This document shows, in pieces, positions 1 to 11,085 of a stretch of DNA of 64,000 nucleotides. The DNA lies in NCBI RefSeq assembly GCF_023159225.1, contig NC_063175.1:2300755-2364754 (forward strand), in the 5' to 3' direction. Numbering within the stretch: the stretch's first letter is position 1; each line of letters starts with the position of its first letter. The notes under the pieces were generated by a model. The model was not told the origin of the DNA. It worked only from the letters and a program-made list of their open reading frames with translations, and did not search any database. This DNA is from Perognathus longimembris pacificus (lineage: Eukaryota; Chordata; Mammalia; Rodentia; Heteromyidae). The translations under genes were made by a program, and so were the position numbers.

Positions 1-90
1 TTATGTAGGAAAGAGAGTATCATTGGGTTTTGATTTATTGTCTGCATGATTACTTCTGCATTTTAATGAGAATTTTTAACAGTTTAAAAA

Positions 91-163
91 TTATTGTTAT
101 TATAGAGGTGACATACAGAGGAGTTACAGATACTTAAGTCAAGTAATGGGTACATTTCTTTTT
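91..163 (-). mobile_element. L1-A, 3' terminal piece of an old LINE-1
   Basis: Read on the minus strand this is the last part of an L1 3' UTR: a run resembling TGTAACTCCTCTGTATGTCA followed by an ATAATAACAATAA end. The same motif, diverged, ends every other L1 in the window (for example near 31320, 38300 and 56210). The rest of this element lies at 7457-9655. The two parts were separated when L1-B inserted. The 15-bp sequence GGTACATTTCTTTTT occurs at 149-163 and again at 7442-7456, and removing 164-7456 gives a continuous L1 3' UTR. Confidence 0.8.
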
Positions 164-505
164 TTAACGTAAATTAGTTTTAATAATTTTTGCAATTTTA
201 ATACAAACATACTAGAATGGAAAGAATGATGCAAACAAAGTATAATTTCAAGAAGAAAGGGTTTTTTTTTTTTTTTTACATTATATTTCAACTCCCACAG
301 AAGCAATACTGGCTTCTGTTATATATCCAGATCAAATATGGCAAGGGGATGGTTATGGTTAGAAGATATTAATTTTTCCTTAAAAATAAAGTTTTACAGC
401 AATTTCCAGAGTAGAAAAAAAACCAAAACTCTCTAGCATTAAGTGTTCCAAGTAGGAACATCATCTCCTAATGAAAGACTTTTTTTGGGGTGGGGGGGGC
501 TTGTT
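164..505 (-). other. Probable 3'-transduced flanking sequence of L1-B
   Basis: Between the end of the L1-B 3' UTR (AATAAA on the minus strand at 543-538, followed by an A-rich tail to about 505) and the duplicated target site at 149-163 lie about 340 bp that match no L1 part in this window. A second poly(A) signal, ATTAAA on the minus strand at 184-179, sits about 13 nt before a short A run at 165-159 that abuts the target site. This is the layout expected when an L1 transcript reads through its own signal and copies downstream genomic DNA. The source locus cannot be known from this window. Confidence 0.72.
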
Positions 506-744
506 ATTATTGTTATTCTTTCTTTTTTTAAAAATTTTTTATTGAACATAAATTTTTTTACAAGGTGTTGTGCAAAGAGGGTGCAGTTACATAGTAGGGC
601 AGTGTGTACATTTCTTGTGATATCTTACGACCTGTTTTTCTATCCCTTGTCTAGGTCAGGTAGACATATATGCAATATACAATGTATCCTGTACATATAC
701 AGTATTCACAGACTTGGTCTCTACTGTCTCTCCGTCTCCCTTTG

Positions 745-3700
745 TTAAGAGTCATATATCAGGGAGATCATGCCCCTTTGTTTTCTGTGTTCTAGGCTTC
801 TCTCGCTCAACATTATTTGTTCGAGTACTGACCATATCCCTGCGAATAACAATATTTCACCATTCCTAATCGCTATGTAGTATTCCATTGTGTATAAGTA
901 CCATATTTTTTGGATCCATTCATCTGTGGAGGGACATCTGGGTTGTTTCCACATTTTGGCTATTGTGAATTGTGCCGCGATAAACATGGAAGTACAAATG
1001 TCCTTTTGATATCTTGGGTTTTGCTGTTTAGGATAGATGCCTAGAAGTGGTATGGCTGGGTCATAGGGTAGGTCTATATTGAGCTTTTTGAGAAACCTCC
1101 ATACTGTTCTCCAGAGTGGTTGTACTAATTTGCACTCCCACCAACAATGGAGAAGGGTTCCTCTTTCCCCACAGCCCCTCCAGCATTTGTTGTTTCCTGA
1201 GTTCAGAGTATAGGCCATTCTAACTGGGGTGAGGTGGTATCTCAGGGTTGTTTTTATTTGCATTTCCTTTACTACCAGGGATGTTGAGCATTTTCTCATG
1301 TGTTTCTTTGCCATTTTTATATCTTATCTTGTGAAGTCTCTCTTTAGCTCTTTTGCCCATTTCCTAATAGGTTTATTGGGCTTGGAGGGGCTTAGTTTTT
1401 TGAGTTCTCTGTAGATGACCGATATCAGGCCTTTGTCTCTTGCTGTGCTGGTAAATATCCTTTCCCATATTGTTGGCTGTCTTTCTATTTTGGTGGCTAT
1501 GACCTTAGCTGTGCAGAAACTTTTTAATTTGTAGTAGTCCCATTTGTGGAGTATTTCCCGTATTTGTTGTGCCCCTGGGACTCTATTCAGGAAGTTCCTT
1601 CCTGTGCCTATAAGTTCTAGCGTCTTTCCTATTCTGTCTTTCAGTAGTTTCAAGGATTCAGGTCTGATATTGAGGTCCTTGATCCATTTTGAGTTGATCT
1701 TGGTGCATGGTGATAGGCTTGGGTCTACTTTGAGTTTTCTGCATATGGCTGCCCAGTTCTCCCAACACCAGTAGTTCAAGAGGCTATGTTTATTCCATTG
1801 AATGTCTTTAGCTCCTTTGTCGAATATCAGTTGGCTGTAAGAGTGTGGTTTTATTTCTGGGTCTTCAATTCTAATCCATTGGTCTTCCGATCTGTTTTTA
1901 TACCAATATCATGCTGTTTTTGTTATGATGGCCTTGTAGTAGAGCTTGAAGTCTGGTATTGTGATACCTCCTGCACTATTTTTTTTGCCTAGAATTGCTT
2001 TGGCTATTCTAGGTTTTTTGCTGTTCCATATGAATTTGTGGACTCGTTTCAATATTTCAGTGAAGAATGTGGCTGGGATTTTGATAGGTATTGCGTTGAA
2101 TTTGTATAACAATTTGGGCAATATGGTCATTTTCACTATATTGATTCTGCCTACCCATGAGCATGGGAGGTCTTTCGATCTCCTTGTGTCTTCTTTGATT
2201 TCCCTTATTAGATTTTTGTAGTTTTCATTGAATTGGTCCGTCACGTCCTTGGTTAAGTTGATCCCTAGGTACTTTATTCTTTTTTTGGCTACTGTAAATG
2301 GAATTGCTTCCATATTTTCCTTTTCTGTTTGTCTATTGCTGGTGTACAGAAAGCTGCTGACTTTTGTGGATTGATTTTGTATCCTGCTACTTTGCCATAT
2401 TGGTTTATTAGGTGTAGGAGTTTGGGTACTGAGTTTTTTGGGTCCTTCAGATATAAGATCATGTCGTCTGCGAATAGGGATAACTTGATTTCTTCCTTGC
2501 CGATGTGGATCCCTTTGATGTCCTCCTCTTGCCTTATTGCTATGGCTAGGGATTCTAGCACTATGTCGAACAGAAGTGGGGAGAGTGGGCATCCTTGTCT
2601 TGTTCCTGAGTTTAGGGGGAATGATTTAAGTTTCTCTCCATTTAATATGATATTAGCAGTTGGTCTGTTGTATATGGCTTTTATTGTTTTGAGGAATGTT
2701 CCATCTATTCCTGTTCTCTCCAAAGCTTTTAATAGGTATGGATGTTGTATTTTGTCAAAGGCTTTTTGGGCATCGACTGAGATAACAATGTAATTCTTAA
2801 TTTTAGATCTGTTTAAGGGTTGAATTACGTTGATTGTTTTACGGATGTTGAACCATCCTTGTGACTGAGGGATGAAGCCTACTTGTTCATGATGTATGAT
2901 TTTCTGGATCAGTTTCTGGATCCTGTTAGCTAATATTTTATTGAGGAGCTTTGCGTTTGTGTTCATTAGTGATATTGGTCTGTAGTTCTCTTTTTTTGTT
3001 GGATCTTTGCCTGGTTTGGGAATAAGTATGATGTTAGCTTCGTAGAATGAGTTTGGGATTTCTCCCTCCGTTTCTACTTCACGGAAGAGTTTGAGGAGTA
3101 TTGGTATTAGCTCCTCACTAAAGGTTTTGTAGAATTTGTTGGTGAATCCATCTGGGCCTGGGCTTTTCTTAGTAGGGAGGTTCTTGATTACCTCCTGTAT
3201 CTCACCATAAGTTATTGGTTTATTTAGTTGATTTATTTCTTCTTGGTTCAGTTTGGGCAGTTTGTACTTCTCTAAGAATTGATCCATTTCTGTAAAATTA
3301 TTGTTTTTTGCTGAGTATAGGTTTTGGAAATAGCTCCTTATGATTGTTTAAATATCGTGTGTACTTGTAATTTTTCCGGTGGAGTCCCTGATTTTACGTA
3401 AATGAGTCTTTTCTCTCTTTATTTTTTTTTGTAAGTCTTGCAAGGGGTCTGTCAATTTTGTTTATTTTCTCAAAGAACCAGCTTTTAGTCTTATTTATTT
3501 GTTGAATGGTCTTTCTATTTTCAATCAGATTTATCTCTTCTTTAATCTTTGTGATCTCTCCCCTCCTAGTCGTTTTAGATTCTATCATTTCTTTTTTCTC
3601 CAGTTGTTTTAGTTTCATCGTGAGGGTATTCACCTGCTCTGCTTCCATTCTTTTAATGTGGGTGCTGAGTGCAATGATCTTGCCCCTCAGTACTGCCTTA

Positions 3701-4600
3701 GCTGTGTCCCATAGGTTTCTTTGTGATGTGTTTTCTTTGTCATTGTGGCTTATGAATTCGTTGATTTCATCTTTAATTTGGTCTGTGGCCCAAGTGTTGG
3801 ATAGCAGTGTGGGGTTTAGCCTCCAAGAGTGTGTATAGGCTCTGTGGTATCCTTTGTTGTTGAGGGTTACCTTTAATCCACTGTGATCAGATATAATACA
3901 TGGGATGACGTCAATACTTTTGTATTTGCTGAGGTTCTTTGTGTGGGCTATGACGTGGTCTATTTTGGAATATGATCCATGGGCTGCTTAAAAGAAGGTG
4001 TATTGGATCTCTGTAGGGTGGAAGGTTCTATATAGGTCTGTTAGATCCATTTGGGAAATGGTGTTATTTAGGTCCTCAGCTCCCTTACTAATCCTCTGGG
4101 TGTTGGATCTGTCTCTTGGAGAGAGAGAGGAGTATTAAAGTCACCCACTATGATTGTGTTTGCGTCTATCTTGCTCTGTAATTCTTTGAGAATTTGCTTG
4201 ACATATGTAGGTCCTCTTTTTTTCGGTGAGTATACACTTATCACCGTGATTTCTTGATTCTGGATTTTTCCTTGTATTAATATGTAGTGTCCTTCTTTGT
4301 CTTTTTGAGTTGACTTTAATGAGAAGTCCAGCTTGTATGAGATCAGAATGGCTACACCTGCCATTTTGGTGGGTGCATTTGCTTGGTAGATCTTGCTCCA
4401 TCCTTTCATTCAAAGCCTGCTTTTGTCCCTTGCTGTAAGGTGGGTCTCTTGTAGACAGCAGATGTCAACTTTTTGTTTGCGAATCCATTCTGCCAGTCTG
4501 CTCCTCTTTATGGGGGAGTTTAAAGCATTTATATTTAAAGAGATCAAGGATAAGGGTGTTTTTTTCTCCTTCCATTTTCTTGTTGGGCTGTTTTTTCCTC
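745..4600 (-). pseudogene. LINE-1 ORF2 of L1-B (endonuclease-reverse transcriptase), broken
   Basis: ORF2p nicks target DNA and reverse-transcribes L1 RNA at the nick. Pieces in order on the minus strand: an endonuclease start near 4560-4410 with a QETHLT motif and an in-frame stop soon after; more endonuclease at 4409-4068 with a GDFNTPL motif; a gap region; the RT domain at 3287-2289 with the catalytic FADD motif ([10 protein letters not shown]); a thumb and C-terminal segment at 2592-1909 and 1779-1324; and the cysteine-containing C-terminus at 1314-745 with the HLTPVRM and [15 protein letters not shown] signatures typical of L1. The pieces lie in different frames, so several frameshifts and stops separate them. 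The RT active site is intact but the protein is not. Confidence 0.93.
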
Positions 4601-5493
4601 TTTTTTTTTTTTCCTGTCTTTAGTGAGCTGGTCTTTCTGCTGGACTTTGGCTATTGAAGTTTCTTTATCATTCTGTCTGTGTGTCTTTTACGATCTCTGT
4701 TGGGTGGGGTTCCCCTCTTAATATTCGCTCTAGGGCTGGATTTTTTATTCACATACTCCTTTAGCTCCTCTTTGGTGTGGAAAGATCTGGTTCTCCCTTC
4801 TAATGTGAACTCCAGTTTCGCTGGATATTTGATCCGAGGTTGTAAATTGTTATTCTGAAGTACTTGGATGGTGTTCTTCCACTCACTTCGAGCTTGGTAA
4901 GTTTGTGTGGATAAGTCGGATGTTATTCGAATCCTCTTCCCATTGAAGAAAGTGTCCTTCTTCGCCTTGGCTGAAGTCAGAATTTGCTCTTTATTCTTGA
5001 GGTCTGTAGTCATGAATATTATGTGCCTTGGGGTGGCTTTCCTAGGGTCTGTCCTGCCAGGTGTCCTATAGGCTTCGGTTACCTGGATGGGGTCCCCTGT
5101 GAGATTGGGGAAGTTTTCTGCAATAACTTTATTGAGAACATGATTAAGCCCTCTGCTCTGGTATTCGGCTCCTTCTTCTATTCCAATTATGTGCAGATTA
5201 TATCTCTTGTCTTTGTCCATTAGTTTCTGGATTAGTCTTCCCTGAAGCTTCACCTTTTTTTGGAGGGTGGTCATTTTCTGGTTGTTGTGAGCTGCATCAT
5301 CGTCCAGGCGAGAGATTCTGGATTCTATATGGTCCACGCTTTGTGTTATGGTTTCAATTGGGGAGTTTATGGATGTCAGAGAGTCATTTATGGTTGTCAT
5401 ATCAGCTCTGATCATGGAAATTTCTTCCTTTAAAGAGTTGTATTTTAAATCTATTTTGTCGTGCATTTCAATTGTCAGGATGTGGAGATTTTC

Positions 5494-5577
5494 TTTAAAG
5501 GCAGCTTGCATTGTATCCATTTTTGCTTCCATTTCTTTAAACGAGGCTTGCATTGTATCCATTTTTGCTTCCATTTC
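5494..5577 (-). repeat. 42-bp tandem duplication in the ORF1 coiled coil
   Basis: Two adjacent 42-bp units (5494-5535 and 5536-5577) differ at only a few positions. Each encodes 14 residues beginning MEAKMDTMQA, exactly two heptads, so the duplication lengthens the coiled coil without changing its register. Confidence 0.9.
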
Positions 5578-5695
5578 TTTCTTGGCTTCCTGGTTGTCCT
5601 TCCAGATTTCCGCTCTAAACTCCTGGAATTGTTTTCTGATTTCATTTCTGACGCTTTCGATCATTCCTGTTAACATGGCCTCATTTGCTTTTTTA

Positions 5696-5924
5696 TTTTT
5701 ATTTTTATTTTTTATTTATTTATTTTTTTTTGGCCAGTCCTGGGCCTTGGACTCAGGGCCTGAGCACTGTCCCTGGCTTCTTCCCGCTCAAGGCTAGCAC
5801 TCTGCCACTTGAGCCACAGCGCCGCTTCTGGCCGTTTTCTATATATGTGGTGCTGGGGAATCGAACCTAGGGCCTCGTGTATCCGAGGCAGGCACTCTTG
5901 CCACTAGGCTATATCCCCAGCCCA
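5696..5924 (-). mobile_element. IDL-Geo dimeric SINE inserted in L1-B ORF1
   Basis: Minus strand. The left monomer starts GGGCTGGGGATAT, is ID/tRNA-Ala-like and carries a clean B box (GGTTCGATTCC). A linker CACCACATATA follows, then the right (Geo) monomer beginning near GGCGCTGTGGCTCAAGTGG and ending CCAGGACTGGCC. The T-rich run at 5696-5733 is its A-rich tail. The target site TCATTTGCTTTTTTA is present exactly at 5681-5695 and 5925-5939. The structure and sequence agree with the IDL-Geo family known from geomyoid rodents. Confidence 0.93.
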
Positions 5925-6118
5925 TCATTTGCTTTTTTAGTCTCCATCTCCTCTTCAGTTGTGCTGCTTTTTGGAGCTGGCGAGTTGGCTTGCCCTTTGA
6001 TGAACTGAGTTATGTTTCTTTGTGATTTGCACATCTGGAGATCTGTGTAGGTCTTCCCTCCCTTCTGTGTAGGCATGTCTACGGCAGCAGGTTCTGTCAC
6101 TGTGGCCCCACCCACCAA

Positions 6119-7441
6119 TGCAGGGTACGCCTACCAGAGGGGGAGCTGTCGCCCGGGGCCCTGCCCTCCTGTGCTCTGTGGGTCCACTTCAACAGGCACT
6201 TTAGCGGGATCTGCCTCCCAGAACGAGCCCCGGGTTGTTGGGGTGTGCTTGCGCCCTCCTTCGAGTCCATTGGGGGGGTGGTTTGTGTGGGGCCCAGTGG
6301 GATTGACTGTTCGGGTGTGGCTTGGCACCCTCAGACCTCGCCTCCGCTGCGAGGGGCGGATGTGATCATGCTCAGGTGACCCTGCTGGGCTGGTATTGCC
6401 CACCAGCGCCTATTATTTTAGTTGTAAGAGTCTGCGAGGACCAGGCGCCTCGGGTGGGGCTTGCACTGCTGGCCGTCCCCTGGCCCTTGTTGGGAAGGGG
6501 GCGGGGCCGGTTCTGCCAGTTCAAGAACCTGTGGGGCCTTGGGGCTGCTCCGCCCTTCCACTGCTAACCTGACTTCCCAGTGCCTGATGGGAGCTCCCCG
6601 CCTGATTTGGGGGTTCTTTGTTCCCTCGGGGGTGGGGAGGGGGAGGGAGGGAGATCTAGCTTCTTTGTCGGGCTTGGGTCTCTGATAGCTGGTCTCCTGT
6701 TGGGGGAGGGGATAATGGGGGACTCACAGTTGCTGCTTTTTGTGTGTGTCCCGCAGCCGTTGGCCTTTCAGGGGTTGGCGAAGTGTCGTGGTGGCTTCCC
6801 CGGTTCCCCCTTTCTGCTGCGCTGGGTTCCCTTGTCTGAACCCAGTGACGACCTGAACTTCTCGTCGCTGCCGGTGTGTGTCTTGGTCCGCACCCTACCT
6901 TGTGTCCGTGGGGTCTCCCGCTATCTGAATTCTGCACTCCTGGCAGCCTGTCTGCCGATTGCCGGGTTCCCCTTTCCCAGCCTGGCCCCATTTGGGCCAG
7001 GATCAGCTGGTGGGGGTAGGGTGCCCCGGATATTCCCCGGCTCCGTGTATGTTTTCGGTTCTTCTTTTTTGCTCCTTTTTGTTTTCCTGTGTTTCTCCAC
7101 TGGTTCTGGCTCCTGGTTTTGCTGGGTTCTTTTTTTTTTTGGCCAGTCCTGGGCTTGGACTCAGGGCCTGAGCACTGTCGCTGGCTTCTTTTTGCTCAAG
7201 GCTAGCACTCTGCCACTTGAGCCACAGCGCCGCTTCTGGCCGTTTTCTGTATATGTGGTGCTGGGGAATTGAACCCAGGGCCTCATGTATACGAGGCAGA
7301 CACTCTTGCCACTAGGCCATATCCCCAGCCTTTTGCTGGGCTCTTGATGGGGTGTTGGGTGTTGGAGTTCCCAGCTCGCTATTCAGTTGGAGCGAGTCAG
7401 GGTGCCTCCCTATTCTGTCAGCACCATCTTTCTCCTCCCTC
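6119..7441 (-). promoter_or_regulatory. L1-B 5' UTR and internal promoter region
   Basis: About 1.1 kb of GC-rich, non-coding sequence (excluding the SINE at 7132-7330) separates the target-site duplication from the ORF1 start. Mammalian L1 promoters lie in this position. At the extreme 5' end, AAAGATGGTGC on the minus strand resembles the YY1-site core AAGATGGC found at the start of many mammalian L1s. This 5' UTR shows no obvious similarity to that of L1-D, as is usual when L1 lineages acquire new promoters. Promoter activity is inferred from position. Confidence 0.7.
7132..7330 (-). mobile_element. IDL-Geo SINE in the L1-B 5' UTR
   Basis: Complete left and right monomers, near-identical in sequence to the copy at 5696-5924, with an A tail seen as T(9) at its low end. 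The target site is TTTTGCTGGGTTCTT at 7117-7131 and TTTTGCTGGGCTCTT at 7331-7345, one mismatch in 15. Confidence 0.92.
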
Positions 7442-7681
7442 GGTACATTTCTTTTTGACAATGTCAGCCCATTCCTCACTCACTGTCTTTCCCTGTTGAT
7501 TCTACCCACAATTTGTGTATAGTTCATTTTAAAAATAGTATCTAGTGAATACAATGGCTGCATTTGTCTGCCCTTTGTCCCTCCATTTCTATGCCTCCCT
7601 GTACCCTCCTAAAGACAGATAAATGAGTAAACACAAAATGAACAACAAAACAAGAAAGCAAACCTTATTGTCTCAATTTCT

Positions 7682-7896
7682 TTTTTTTTTTTTTTTTTTT
7701 TTTGGCCAGTCCTGGGCCTTGGACTCAGGGCCTGAGCACTGTCCCTGGCTTCTTCCCACTCAAGGCTAGCACTCTGCCACTTGAGCCACAGCGCCACTTC
7801 TGGCCGTTTTCTGTATATGTGGTGCTGGGGAATCGAACCCAGGGCCTCGTGTATCCGAGGCAGGCACTCTTGCCACTAGGCCATATCCCCAGCCCC
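7682..7896 (-). mobile_element. IDL-Geo SINE in the L1-A 3' UTR
   Basis: Full dimer with a T(22) run at its low end marking the A tail. Target site TATTGTCTCAATTTCT at 7666-7681 and 7897-7912, an exact 16-bp match, so the insertion is recent. Confidence 0.94.
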
Positions 7897-8802
7897 TATT
7901 GTCTCAATTTCTGAGAATTCCTTTTTATGTGATCAAATGCACAAAGACATAGTGCCTTTGTGTTCCTCATCCTCCAAAGTAACCCCCTCTGGTCTCACTG
8001 TGTGTGAATGTCTGGAATCCTATATATTTTATCACGTCCTGGGGTAGTTTAGATCAAGCTTACACATATGAGAGCAAAATATGCCATTTATGTCTCTGAA
8101 TATGATTTATCTCATTTAACGTGATTTGTTGTAGATCCATCCATTTCACCACAAATAACGTAATATTATTCTTTCTGATGGCTGTGTAAAATCCCATTGT
8201 GTGTAGGACCACATCTTTTGGATACAAAGGCATCTGAGTTGTTTCCATAGCTTGGTTTCTGTGAATGGTGTAGCAATGAACATGGATGCACAATTGTCTT
8301 TACAGTGTCCTAGCTTGTGATGTTCTATGTTGATGCCCAGGAGTTGTATGGCTGGGTTGTAGGGAAGATCCACATTTAGTTTTTGAGGAACCTCCACACT
8401 GCTGTTCAGAGTGATTGTACTAGTTTACATTCCCAGCAATAGGATTTCTTTTTCCCCACATCCCTGCCAACATTTGTTGCTGTTTGAATTTACACTGCTG
8501 GACATTCTAACTGCAGTGAGATGGAATCTCAGACTTGTTTCTATTTGCATTTCCTTTTTGACAAAGGGATGTTGAGTATTTCTTCATATGTTTCCTTGCC
8601 ATTCTTGCCTCTTCTACCGAAAAGTCTCTCCTTAGCTCCTTTGCTCTATTGGTGATTTGTTTATTAGCTTTGGGAAGGGTTAGTTTCTTGAGCTCCTTGT
8701 ATATTTTGGATACTAGACCTATGATGTATTGCTGGTAACAATCTTCTCTCACTGTGTTGGCACTCTTTTTAGTTTAGTAACTATGTTCTTTGCTGTGCAG
8801 AA

Positions 8803-9009
8803 TTTTTTTTTTTTTCAGTTGTGGGGCTTAAACTCAGGTCTGGACACTGTCCTTGAGCCTCTCTATGCTCAAATCTAGCACTATACCACTTGAGCCACAG
8901 TGCCACTTCTGGTTTTTGAGGGGTTAATTGGGAGAGATAAGAGTCTCATGAGGCCTTTTCTCCCATGCTGGCTTCAAATCATGATCCTTAGATCTCAGCC
9001 TCCTGAGTA
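8803..9009 (-). mobile_element. 7SL-Geo SINE inside L1-A ORF2
   Basis: On the minus strand the left part carries the 7SL/B1-like run CTACTCAGGAGGCTGAGATC and the right part the Geo module (GTGGCTCAAGTGGTATAG). The T run at 8803-8815 is the A tail. The target site GCTGTGCAGAA is repeated at 8792-8802 and 9010-9020. Its divergence is higher than that of the IDL-Geo copies. Confidence 0.85.
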
Positions 9010-9655
9010 GCTGTGCAGAAATTGATGTTATCCCAGTTATCAAATGTCTCTCTTATCTGCTGTGCCTCCGAGACTCTTTTCCAAAAGTTTCTTCCCTTTC
9101 TTGTGCATTCTAAGTGTCTCTCCTTGCAACAATTTCAAGGTTTCTGATCTGACATTGAGGCCTTTGATCCACTTTGAGTTGCTATTAGTGCATGGTGACA
9201 AACAGAGATCCACTTTTAGTTTTCTGCATATGGATGTCCAGTTTTCCCAAAACCAATTATTGATGAGGTTATCTTTTTCGACTGTATATCTTTGGCTCCC
9301 TTATCACATATCAGATAACTATAAGTGTATGCTCTTATTTCTGGGAATTCTAATGTGTTTCATTCATCTTTGGTCTTTTTTTTAACCAATATCAAGGTGT
9401 TTTTGTTATTATAGCTCTGTAGTAGAGCTTGAAGTCTGAATGTGATACTATCAGCAGTGCTTTTATTTTTGTATAGAATTCATTTAGCTATTTTAGGTCT
9501 TTTGTTACTCCATATGAATTTTTGGGCTGTTTTCTCTATCTCAGTAAAGAATATCACTGGGCTTTTTATGGGGATTTTATTAAATTTGCAAATGGGTTTT
9601 GGTAGTATGGTCATTTCCACAATATGGATTCTACCTATTTTAGCATATATATATT

Positions 9656-11085
9656 AGCATATACTACTTTTTTCCTAGTTACATATACTTTAAATTTTCT
9701 TTTCATTTTCAGTTAACAAGTAGACTAGCACTGTGGTCCCTGAAAGAAATGAGAAGCTAAGATGCTGAAAAATTCCACCCAGCAAGTGTTCAATGTCCCA
9801 AGTTCCAAATTTTACAAATTCCTTCATAGAGCAATTTAGTCCATAATGAAGGAAACAAGTAATGCATAAAAGTCTCGCTTAGTTATTGAGCTAAAATCTG
9901 AGTATAGAGAAGTAGAGACAAATAGAATTGAAGAATAGGAGACTAAAGAAATGGAAAAGAGAGCTAATGAAGGAAAAGATCAAGAGACCTACACACAGGT
10001 TCTCTTCACACAATCTTCTGCTAAGCACTAAGCCATCCATGACTTAAAGGTACAGAGATCACATATATACAAGACTGAGCAGCTACAATTACAACAGGAA
10101 ATGTAGAAAAGGGAATACAGAGAAATAAAACTCCAATAATTTGCGTAAGTAAGCCTTGAAATTCTGATGAGGGTTAGGAGTCAATATGTGTTAGGTGAAT
10201 GTGGAAGAGGAGCAGCATGAATATGTATTGGATGTATTTTGAGATTGGGCATAAATTCTAGTACATACATAATGAGGCAAGGCTCCCAGGAAGCTTCTGG
10301 AAGAATAAATTCTGTAGCTCATGCAGCACTAAGAGCTATACATGACTACCAATCAAGCAGATAAGAAACCACAGTAGATACTTTGAACATTCATTAGTGG
10401 TGATATCTTAGCAGGGAGACTCAAATAGAACTACAGTGAAAACTATTTTACATATGTCCTTATAAATCGTAAAAATAACTTGGTAAGATATGAAATCCAT
10501 CTGCACACAGAGGAAGTCCCTACTAGTAAAAGCTTCAGCATTCTTGAAACAACAAAATCTAGCCACTCAGCAGCACAATAATCAAATGTCAGTCATCACA
10601 TTTAAACAATGAGCATGTAAGACAGCAGGAAAATGTGACACGTATAAATTTATAGAAGTAGAATCAAGAATGCTGATGGGAGACAATTAGTAGTAAAATA
10701 CAACTGTTTTTAAGATCCATTATTAAGATGTATAAAGCTGAGAAAAAATATGTAAAATGCAAAGTGATATGGAAGATACACAAAGTTTTGATGAGGCAGA
10801 AATCTCAAAAATAAAAAGATACATATATAGTTTGAATTAAAATTTAATTGGAAAGGTCCAACTAGAGTTTAATGTAGCAAAAATGAGAAATGAACTTTAG
10901 AACACAGCAAGACACTATTCAAAATGAAACAAAGTGAAGAAACTTAATGGAAGAATTTAACCGAAGGATGGATATGGTGGTCCAGTGGACAGAATAGACA
11001 ACCTGGAAATGTTTCTGGTAAAGGTGGCAGGAAAATTCAGTGGGAAAAGGAAAGTCTATTCAGAAAATGCTTCTGGAGCATGTGG
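9656..11085. other. Non-coding stretch, possibly ancient plus-strand LINE
   Basis: AT-rich with no credible gene. The base composition and short phrases are reminiscent of a very old A-rich LINE on the plus strand, continuous with the recognisable L1 remnant that starts near 11086, but no diagnostic motif is visible here. Confidence 0.3.

Larger units (their letters stand above)
4651..6118 (-). pseudogene. LINE-1 ORF1 of L1-B (RNA-binding chaperone), interrupted by a SINE
   Basis: ORF1p coats L1 RNA as a trimer in the ribonucleoprotein. The frame opens at an ATG at 6118 (a second in-frame ATG lies near 6076) and is open to the SINE at 5924. It resumes in the same frame after the SINE and runs to a stop at 4651, about 400 codons in all. 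In order: a basic N-terminus; a long coiled coil containing a 14-residue direct repeat (DNA at 5494-5577); an RRM-like domain (NLHIIGIEEGA, then VIAENFPNLTGDP); and a basic C-terminal domain (ITSDLSTQTYQAR, NLQPRIKYPAKLEF). Apart from the SINE no stop or frameshift is seen, in contrast to the ruined ORF2. This suggests a fairly recent insertion. Confidence 0.9.
164..7441 (-). mobile_element. L1-B, full-length LINE-1 with 3' transduction and two SINE insertions
   Basis: A full-length non-LTR retrotransposon in this order on the minus strand: GC-rich 5' UTR (7441-6119), ORF1 (6118-4651), a short inter-ORF, ORF2 (about 4600-745), 3' UTR to about 520, A-rich tail, then about 340 bp of extra sequence ending in a short A tail at 165-159. 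The 15-bp target-site duplication GGTACATTTCTTTTT (149-163 and 7442-7456) fixes both ends. The 5' end, read on the minus strand, is a GAGGGAGGAGAAAGATGG-type start, resembling the GGAGGAG...AAGATGG start of other mammalian L1s. SINEs at 5696-5924 and 7132-7330 inserted later. ORF2 is frameshifted, so the element is immobile as it stands. Its ORF1 and 5' UTR are unlike those of L1-C and L1-D, so it belongs to a different L1 lineage. Confidence 0.92.
7457..9655 (-). mobile_element. L1-A, main part of an old 5'-truncated LINE-1
   Basis: Minus strand. The 3' UTR (7457-8055) is followed by the ORF2 C-terminus (8060-8400 in two frames, with LPYNPAIQLLGI) and more upstream ORF2 remnants to about 9650. 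These include MRED...KELKKLTLPKA at 8752-8507 and diverged thumb and RT sequence antisense to 9044-9657. Many stops and frameshifts show it is much older than L1-B. Similarity fades near 9655, mid ORF2, so it is 5'-truncated. Two SINEs (7682-7896 and 8803-9009) sit inside it. Its last 73 bp were displaced to 91-163 by the L1-B insertion. Confidence 0.85.

Noticed and set aside
443..3838. Plus-strand open frames across 443-3838
   Set aside because: They are antisense to L1-B 3' UTR and ORF2, and the opposite strand encodes recognisable L1 motifs throughout.
6131..6991. Proline- and glycine-rich frames in the GC-rich stretch 6075-7272
   Set aside because: The stretch is the L1-B 5' UTR. GC-rich DNA gives long chance frames on both strands, and none has a domain.
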